The notes under the pieces are model-generated. The model was not told the origin of the DNA. It did not search any database and saw only the letters and a list, made by a program, of their open reading frames with translations. Source: Spizellomyces punctatus DAOM BR117 (lineage: Eukaryota; Chytridiomycota; Chytridiomycetes; Spizellomycetales; Spizellomycetaceae). From it: DNA of 64,000 bases. The stretch covers positions 247,799-311,798 of the forward strand of contig NW_015971541.1 of the NCBI RefSeq assembly GCF_000182565.1. The letters are read 5' to 3'. The translations under genes were made by a program, and so were the position numbers. Shown here piece after piece: positions 56,705-64,000 of the stretch. Position 1 is the first letter of the stretch. Each line of letters opens with the position of its first letter.

Positions 56705-56786
56705 CTCCCAGACGGGGAATCGAACCCCGATCTTCCCCGAACTGCCTATTGACAGGGGGAGATACTAACCATTATACTATCTGGGA
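56705..56786 (-). tRNA. tRNA-Asp (GTC) with a 10-base intron
   Basis: Read on the minus strand, the 5' acceptor TCCCAGA pairs with the 3' TCTGGGA, followed by discriminator G. The D-arm region is TAGTATAATGGTTAGTA, and the T-arm CGGGG-TTCGATT-CCCCG is perfect and holds the B box. The anticodon stem TCCCC/GGGGA encloses CTGTCAATAGGCAGTTC, which is 10 bases longer than a seven-base loop. Placing the intron one base after the anticodon (canonical position) leaves loop CTGTCA-x with anticodon GTC. Total length is 82 bases, 72 after removal of the intron. No CCA is encoded, as expected for a nuclear gene. Confidence 0.93.
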
Positions 56787-57062
56787 CTGTTATTCTGGTA
56801 AGGCAGCATTTAATATTATGGGATCCATTATTACGTGGACAACCTTCAACTGACGGACACTTTGCACTGCACTTTCCAACAATTTGCAAAATAACCTTAT
56901 TGATAACAAATAGGGTAGTATACACCAATGAAACAGTCATCTAAATCGTCTACAAGCTCAAATTACGAAAAGGGAATAATAGGATTCATAGCTTTGGTAA
57001 ACTACATTGTACTTGTAATAACCAAGCCAAACGGTAATCAAGTAATGTTGCAGCAACCCTTT

Positions 57063-57817
57063 TCATTCTGGCACATCTTGTTCCGCATGATTGCACTGCA
57101 CTTCAATATCAAAAAAGGCAGATGCTGACCGCATACTTGGACTTTTTCCGAAAGACTTAATTTTGCCAGCTTCGTCATATGACTCGATAGATGCTGGACT
57201 CGTCAGAGGATTGCTGATTTGGCCTGCCTGTACGAGAATATCGGTGTTCTCAGCTTCAGCAGGACCCGGCGTAAGGACTCCTTCTGGCAAGATAAATGGA
57301 TCCATGGCCGGTATAGGTGAATCTGGCGTTGACGGTAATGCAGCAACGCTCTGTGCAGCCGCAGTACGATCTTGGTAGATCTAAATAGTGCAGATGTTGT
57401 AATGAGCTGTCCATCATTTTCTTTGAGATAAAAAATACAACCTTCCGCTCCTCGGGTGTGAGTGCGTTCCATAGTTTTCCGATAGCTTGAACTATTTCTC
57501 TTGAAGAGAGATTAGGATTATCTTGCTGCACCATGTGTCTAAGAAAGGTTGAGCTTAAAAGGGTACAATCAAATATTAAACTATTAAGCAAGAGAATGCA
57601 GTCACCTTTTCTCCTGGAAGAAAAGTACGTATGGTCCCTTACGTCTCTTGTTGGTATGATTTTCACTGCCTATCCCAGTACGAGCTCTCCCTCTGTTTGA
57701 TGATGATTGGCCTTTGGAAGGAAGGAGTCTCCTTTTTCTACCCTTCTGCTTGCTGATACCCGTCAAAGGCGAGCTCTTGAAATCTTCCTCAGCCTGGCTA
57801 TGCAGCGATGAGCTCAT
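57063..57817 (-). CDS. HMG-box protein
   Basis: Three exons. The basic N-terminus (MSSSLHSQAEEDFKSSPLTG, KQKGRKRRLLPSKG) leads into one HMG box: NKRRKGPYVLFFQEKR in exon 1, HMVQQDNPNLSSREIVQAIG and KLWNALTPEERK in exon 2, IYQDRTAAAQ at the start of exon 3. The box keeps the aromatic Y/F-F core of helix 1, NPNLSSREI and the W-x3-T-x2-ER pattern. The C-terminal part is Pro/Ser/Glu-rich. It is a probable DNA-binding or chromatin protein; HMG boxes also mark mating-type genes in zygomycete-grade fungi, but nothing here shows a mating locus. Start at 57817; stop at 57063. Confidence 0.8.
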
Positions 57818-58276
57818 TCTTCTGTAGAGTCCGTATGGGCGATATCTGGCTTTGTTATCTGTCGTGATCGACGACGGATAGAAGCTTTCTAGTGGGTATG
57901 CTGCCCATCGAGAGGATACCTCGATAGTAGATAGTTCATAGAAACTTACGATCCATACCTTGGTATTGAAAGTTGCCTGTGTTTATGTTGGGAAAGAATA
58001 GGGAAGATACGTGGGAAAACCATTGGGATGCCCTTAAATAGACCTGCCAGCCACTCTCCACGTGTTTGCATTCCAGCCTGGTTTAAGAGGGTGAGTGGAA
58101 TGCACAAAACGCGCCGTTCAACAAGTCGCAACCAAAACAGGGAACTTCACTTCTGTCTTCTTGGGTACATAGGGCTTGCCACGTATACTTTACAACGTTG
58201 CCGCGGTGCGAACTAGAAGCCCGCGACATCCTCGACGATCCCGAGCGAGGGAGCTTATACGGCAACACCAACAAAG
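57818..58276. other. Divergent spacer between the HMG-box and alpha-COP genes
   Basis: About 460 bases, with only short antisense frames. It should hold both promoters. Confidence 0.4.
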
Positions 58277-61200
58277 ATGCTGTCCAAATTCGAAACAAAG
58301 GTGAGCGACAGGACAAAATGCTTTAGTCGCCTTTGAAAGTTGGCAAGCTGACGATGACCACGATGCTCAGTCGAACAGAGTCAAAGGGTTGGCCTTTCAC
58401 CCCAAGCGACCATGGATTCTGGCAGCGCTTCACAATGGTGCTATTCAGCTCTGGGACTACAAGATGGGAACGCTCATAGACCGGTTTGACGAACACGAAG
58501 GTAAATATTGAAGAACGCGCAGAGGATGAGTTCGGGGGGACTGTTGGTCCAGGCCGCTTTTCATGCTTTTGGTGCTTGCTGTGAAATGCAAAATGCTCAC
58601 ATTATGTGTTTGGAAATCATTGGCGCACATTCAAATGGCATTTGACATCTCTTGCTAGGTCCTGTGCGAGGAATTGCGTTCCACCACACTCAGCCTCTCT
58701 TCGTATCCGGTGGGGACGATTACAAAATCAAAGTGTGGAATTGGAAAACGCGGAGATGTCTCTTTACCCTCAATGGCCACATTGACTATATTCGTACTGT
58801 CTTCTTTCACCATGAGAGTCCGTGGATCATCAGTGCATCTGATGATCAAACCATTCGTATATGGAATTGGCAGTCCCGGAATTGTATTTCTATTTTGACC
58901 GGGCATAACCATTACGTTATGTGTGCGCAATTCCACCCCAAAGACGACCTGGTTGTTTCCGCCTCTTTGGATCAGACGATAAGAGTATGGGACATTTCAG
59001 GTATGGCACTGTAGAAACTGTCTCCGGAGACTTTTGAAAGCATCATATTAATTTTTCTTATTGCTGACAGGTCTCCGAAAGAAGCATGCCGCTGCGCCAA
59101 GTAGCATCACTACCGATTATGAACATCGCCTGGGAGCTGCAGGCCAAGCTGATATCTTTGGCAACACGGACGCCATGGTGAAATACGTATTAGAAGGTCA
59201 CGATAGAGGAGTCAACTGGGCAACCTTTCATCCAAATCTGCCGCTCATTGTCTCGAGTTCGGATGATCGAACTGTGAAGTTGTGGCGCATGAACGGTATG
59301 CAAGTCCTATAATAATTTAATGTGTCTCGTGCTTTGCTCACTTTAGCGACTACTGTAGAGACAAAAGCTTGGGAAGTGGATACCTGCCGTGGACATTACA
59401 ACAACGTCTCGTCCGTATTGTTCCATCCTCGACAGGATCTCATCATTAGTGATTCTGAGGATAAGACAATACGGATATGGGACATGACGAAGAGGACTGC
59501 TTTGCAAACCTTCAGACGGGAGCACGACAGGTTCTGGATTCTTGCAGCGCATCCAGAGCTGAACTTGTTCGCAGCTGGTATGGACGAAGAATGCCAGTGT
59601 AACTCCACGCTGGCTTAACCCCTCTGTTTAGGTCATGATAGCGGCCTAATCGTGTTTAAGCTTGAGCGTGAGAGACCGGCCCATGCAGTTCATCAGAACG
59701 TGCTATATTACGTGAAGGACAAATTTATTCGCTCTTACGATTTTTTGAGCTCGAATGACGTGCCAGTCATTACCATTCGCCGCGGCACTACTGCGCAAAC
59801 AAGTCCTCCGCGGGCGCTTTCCTATAATCCGGCTGAGCACTGTGTTCTCATCACCACGGTATGTGATTTTACTTGCCATTGTACTGCCGTAACAACAATC
59901 ATCAACAAGACGCCGATTGCAGCCACAGGACGGTGGTTCGTATGAACTCTACAATTTGCCTAGAGGACAAGGAAGCGGAGAGTCTGTGGAGTCAAAGCGT
60001 GGTGTCGGTCAGTCAGCCATCTTTGTGGCCCGCAACCGGTTTGCGGTCCTCGATAAGCCAGGGCAGGTGGGTGTCAACTCGGCAACATTGTTAGGCCGAT
60101 ATCCTGCCTATTGATAGTCTTTGTTATGCACAGCAAATTTACATCAAAGATTTGAAAAACGAGACGGTGAAGCAGTTCAAACCGACTGTAACCGTGAACG
60201 ACATCTATTACGCCGGTGCCAAAAACATTCTGTTAATCACCTCAACTTCAGTTGTCCTCTATGATATTGAGCTTCGAACATCAGTTGCTGAACTAACTGT
60301 GAACGGCGTCCGATATGTGGTATGGTCTCCGGATATGTCTATGGTCGCATTCCTAAGCAAGCACAGTAAGTTTGGTTTGGTCTACTTCGCACTCTAAGAG
60401 CATTGCTAATGGATACGTGTCTCCAGCTATTGTCATTGCCAACAAGCAACTTGAGCAATTGTGCTTGATTCATGAGACCATTAAGATCAAGAGTGGTGCT
60501 TGGGACGAAATTGGTGTGTTCCTCTACTCGACCTTGAATCACATCAAATATGCCTTGCCACAGGGGTAGGTTTGCTGTGGCGTCGATCGATCGAGATGTG
60601 TCTCTCATGTTTGTTTTTGCTTTCAGCGACAATGGAATCATTCGTACTGTAGAGCAGCCAGTGTATCTGACAAAGGTTAAGGGAAAGAACGTCTCTTGCT
60701 TGGACAGGGACGGAAAGGTTCGCGCTATTGCAATCGACCCTACCGAGTACCGTTTCAAGCTGGCCTTAGTGCGCAAGAACTACAATGAGGTACTGCACCT
60801 CATTCGGACTTCCAATCTGGTCGGACAGTCCATTATCGCATACTTGCAGAAGAAAGGCTACCCCGAAGTACGTTACTCTATTCAATTAGCTCGCTAAGTA
60901 TTCTTGTGCTCACTCCGTAACTTTTGAAAAGGTTGCCCTGCATTTTGTGAAGGATAATAAGACTCGATTTGATTTGGCCATTGAATGCGGTAATCTGGGC
61001 GTAGCCCTTGAGACGGCAAAAGCGCTTGATCGGGAAGAGTGCTGGCAGCAACTTGCGGCCGAAGCTCTCAAGCAAGGAAATCATCAGGTAGGTTTGTTGC
61101 AGTGACCATGGGTCATTTCGGCCTCTGATCAACCTTTGCACATGTTAGGTTCTTGAGATGGCATATCAAAGGGTGAAGAACTTCGAACGTCTTTCGTTCC

Positions 61201-63022
61201 TTTACCTTGTTACGGGTAACGTGGATAAGCTGAAGAAGATGCTGAAGATCGCTGAAATGCGAAATGACACCATGTCGCGATACCATAATGCTTTATACCT
61301 TGGTGACGTTGAAGAACAGATTCGGTTGCTCAAGGAAGTTGGACAGTGTGAGTTTTTCATGTTGTCTTAGTATATATCATCCATGCTGATCGATCACAAT
61401 AGTGCCTCTGGCATATCTTGCAGCGCAAACACATGGGCTAACTGACGAGGCTGCCGAGATCCTTGCAGCCGCAGGATTGGATGCCCCACCCGCGGGAATC
61501 GCTCCCGGTCAGCTTCTGAAGACGCCAACGCCAATCCTGCGTCAGCAAGACTCGAATTGGCCCCATCTTCCTGTTGCGCGGAGCTTCTTCGAAGAAGGGC
61601 TACTTGGAGGTGCACCTGTAGCTAGTGCGACAAAGGTAGAAGATCAGGTTATGAAGGATGTCGCGGGCTGGGAGGATGCCGAGGACATTGATGTTGGAGC
61701 ACGCCCAGGGCTCGAAGTAGAGAATGGTCAAATAGATATTGACGTTGGAGGTGGGGAGGGATGGGACTTTGAGGGAGATCTTGACATTCCTAGTGCTCCG
61801 CAAGGTGTACCGAGCGCCGCTTCAGAGACGGCCACAGGCTTTACACCTCCCACCGCGGGTACCAACTTTGCAGACCTCTGGGTTCGCAATTCGGCATTAG
61901 CCGCAGATCACGCGGCTGCAGGGTCGTTCGAAACTGCCATGCAGGTAAGAATGCTATCACCCAATCAAGATGCACCAATAATTCGTGATTGACTTCTCTG
62001 CTTTACAGTTGTTGAATAGGCAAATCGGTGCTGTTAATTTTGCATCCTTGAAACCCCTGTTTCTGACCATGTGGCAAGCGTCGAAAGCTTACATGCCTGC
62101 AAATGTATCGCTGGCACCATTATCCCTACCGCTCCAGCGTCAGACAAAAAAGCAGCTTCCAGTGATCCCGTACACCCTTGGCGGTCTGCTCGGAAAGTTA
62201 CAGGAGGCGTACGCGGCAACAACAAACGGAAGGTAGACATGGTATATTTGATCTGTTATTGCCAACGTGCTAACGTTGAGATCAGATTTTCAGATGCACT
62301 CAGTCTGTTCAAAACGATCCTCCAACACATTATCTTCACCGTGGTGGAGCGAGAGGAGGAGGCCACAGAGGTACATCAACCAAAGTTGTTGCTTGAATTT
62401 TCTGGTGCATGCTAAAACATATTTTTTTTTGAGATTCAACAGCTCATTGACACCTGCCGGGAATATGCACTAGGTTCACAAATGGAAATAGCGCGGAGGA
62501 ATCTGAACCAAGAGACGGATGCAAAACGGGTCATAGAGCTAGCGGCTTACTTTACCCACTGTCAATTACAGCCCGCCCATCTGCAATTTACTCTGCTTTC
62601 AGCAATGGTATCTTGCTACAGAGCAAGGAATCTTGCATCCGCGCTAGTGTTTGCCCAACGCCTCCTTGAACTGAATCCAGCGCCCGGTCTTGCTCAAAAG
62701 GTTTGTGCAATTCCTTCATTTGATTCGTTTCCAAGCGACTTTTACTTAACCGCACGTTACATCATTTTCGTTTCAGGCGCGCAACATGCAAGCATATTGT
62801 GCCCAAAATAATCCAACAGATGCTATTCAAGTCGAGTACGATCAGCACAATCCGTTTGTGACATGCGCCATCTCATACACCCCCATCTACCGCAACAGTC
62901 CGTCCGTGCAATGCCCATACTGTCGGGCATCCTACAAGCCAGAATATAGTGGGGGGTTGTGTCAAGTATGTGAGATTTCCCAAATCGGGGCGACGGCTAC
63001 TGGATTGAGGAACATGTTGTAG
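58277..63022 (+). CDS. COP1: Coatomer subunit alpha (alpha-COP)
   Basis: Large scaffold of the COPI vesicle coat, acting in Golgi-to-ER transport and binding dilysine cargo tails. Exon 1 encodes MLSKFETK, then [20 protein letters not shown] and [13 protein letters not shown]. The N-terminal WD40 propeller includes [79 protein letters not shown] and [18 protein letters not shown] second propeller and helical solenoid follow ([60 protein letters not shown]). An acidic linker ([12 protein letters not shown]) precedes the C-terminal domain, which binds epsilon-COP in the family and ends with [20 protein letters not shown]. About 16 short introns. The whole gene is complete. Confidence 0.96.
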
Positions 63023-63434
63023 GGCCAGAGTTGTTTGGGCGGTTTGGTGATCAATCAGAGAGAGAGAGATGGTGGAGGATGGCGGGGTCGCGCGTTGTCG
63101 ACGTCATATCTAGTGCTGTCGCGACAATTATTTCTAAAATATTTTGAAGGAAAGCTATGATTCTTAAAAAGCCCTATCAGATATAACTTGCTGGATGCGT
63201 GCACAGTTTTAAAGTGTCAAAGTGATCGTCCAAGCCACTCTTACGTGACTAGAGTTTGACGCGGTGTCCGACGCGCCCTCGCTTCCCAAGGTTCCCGCAT
63301 TGAGTTGTTGAAACTGCGTCGACGCACTCCAGTCGGTCCGCTACTGACCATTTTAGGGCACGAGCAGTCAACCTAGATGAAAGAGAATTGAAGGAGAACT
63401 TTTGAAATCCACTACATCTCCCGTTTGTCGGACC
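63023..63434. other. Spacer between alpha-COP and the right-edge gene
   Basis: About 410 bases between tandem genes. A short GA-rich run (near 63058-63068) is the only visible feature. Confidence 0.4.
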
Positions 63435-64000
63435 ATGTCCACCAGCGTCCCCGACACCAAAGTCGACAATGCCTCCCTTCAAAACATATTTCTAAGCAAC
63501 AGACCTACTTCCAACAACGAAGAAGATGACGCATGGGACGATGTTGAGCTTCCAGATGACGGGCTAGGAAATGATATCTTTGCAGAAGCTCCGCCCGATG
63601 AGTTATTTGATGGAATGGGATGGGATGAGGATCCTGTGCTAGCCCTTGATGACCTTGGTGGGTCAGTAGAGTCTGGAGTCGGGGATATCAAGATGGAGAC
63701 GGATGAGAGCAAAAGTGGAAAGGAGTGTGATTCTGTTACGGGTACAGGCCGTACTGGGGAGGATCTTGAGGATTTGGATCTGGATCTTGAAACTTTGGAG
63801 ATTCCCGTTGCACAGAGTGAGACGCAACGTCATGAATTGGGTGGTGCGGATGCATTTGGGGGTATGGTGTGCGATTTGTCATTGTCGTTCAAGAACAAGT
63901 CCAAGGGGCCTATGCTGATTCCGGCGTGGGAGGGGACGACGTTTGATTTGCCTTTGGATTCAGCTGTTGCTGCGAGTCACCCGGATTTTGAGGGTCCGGA
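63435..64000 (+). CDS. Acidic protein, N-terminal part only (cut by window end)
   Basis: I do not recognise this gene. An open frame of 188 codons runs from MSTSVPDTKVDNASLQNIFL to the window edge without a stop. It is very acidic, with EEDDAWDDVELPDDGLG, DGMGWDEDPVLALDDLGG and EDLEDLDLDLETLEIP, and has a later stretch GPMLIPAWEGTTFDLP. A WDDVELP-like block beside repeated acidic segments recalls the start of Byr4/Bfa1 spindle-position GAP subunits, but this is a weak resemblance. Lack of introns so far and the steady codon pattern support coding. Confidence 0.5.
   Translation, partial: MSTSVPDTKVDNASLQNIFLSNRPTSNNEEDDAWDDVELPDDGLGNDIFAEAPPDELFDGMGWDEDPVLALDDLGGSVESGVGDIKMETDESKSGKECDSVTGTGRTGEDLEDLDLDLETLEIPVAQSETQRHELGGADAFGGMVCDLSLSFKNKSKGPMLIPAWEGTTFDLPLDSAVAASHPDFEGP

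Noticed and set aside
57063-57817. HMG-box gene as a mating-type locus
   Set aside because: None of the usual flanking markers of a fungal mating locus is recognisable on either side; a single HMG box alone is not sufficient.

Overview
The window is a 64 kb piece of an intron-rich, gene-dense nuclear genome, almost certainly fungal and probably from an early-diverging, chytrid-like lineage. Genes on both strands are split by canonical GT-AG introns that are mostly about 60 bases long. Fungal signatures (ATP14-type F1Fo subunit h, SVF1, GEP4, monofunctional NAD-dependent MTD1, ULS1) sit beside genes often lost from yeasts but shared with animals (GEMIN2, pICln, MEA1, a five-finger ZC3H3 relative, PPIL4, DCAF7, complex I NDUFB9). 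The lineage is inferred from this gene content; I could not run a search. All coding spans run from start to stop and include introns.

Left part (0.6-24.8 kb): ZC3H3-like zinc-finger protein (-), GRC3/NOL9 RNA kinase (+), mediator MED22 (-), MTD1 (+), the large nuclease-helicase DNA2 (-), an unrecognised small membrane protein (+), NDUFB9 (+), MEA1 (+), the Snf2-family translocase ULS1 (-, containing a 100-N gap), SVF1 (+) and a 2-oxoglutarate/Fe(II) dioxygenase (-).

Middle part (26.0-43.8 kb): proteasome ATPase RPT6 (-), a 947-residue signal-anchored Pro/Ala/Lys-rich surface protein with three tandem-repeat arrays (-), a TspO/MBR-like membrane protein (+), an amphiphysin-type BAR-SH3 protein (+), an FtsJ-like methyltransferase (-), GEMIN2 (+), a three-finger C2H2 protein (+), NOC4 (-), mitochondrial uS7 (+) and ATP14 (-).

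Right part (44.5-64 kb): an FHA-forkhead transcription factor (+), SKI8 (-), DCAF7 (+), ribosomal eS27 (+), the cyclophilin-RRM protein PPIL4 (-), GEP4 phosphatase (+), pICln (-), a tRNA-Asp with a small intron (-), an HMG-box protein (-), alpha-COP (+) and a truncated acidic ORF that runs off the right edge (+).

Themes: ribosome and RNA biogenesis recur (GRC3, NOC4, uS7m, eS27, SKI8), as do snRNP assembly and splicing (GEMIN2, pICln, PPIL4) and mitochondrial function (NDUFB9, uS7m, ATP14, GEP4). There is no operon logic; neighbours are mostly convergent or divergent pairs with short spacers. I saw no transposon, CRISPR array, rRNA or clear virus-derived element. The most unusual points are two successive microexons (9 and 11 bases) that encode the Walker A motif of ULS1, the repeat-built surface protein with a 25-base poly-C tract upstream, a 5-base gap between the MEA1 and ULS1 stop codons, and a small glycine-zipper membrane protein I cannot assign.
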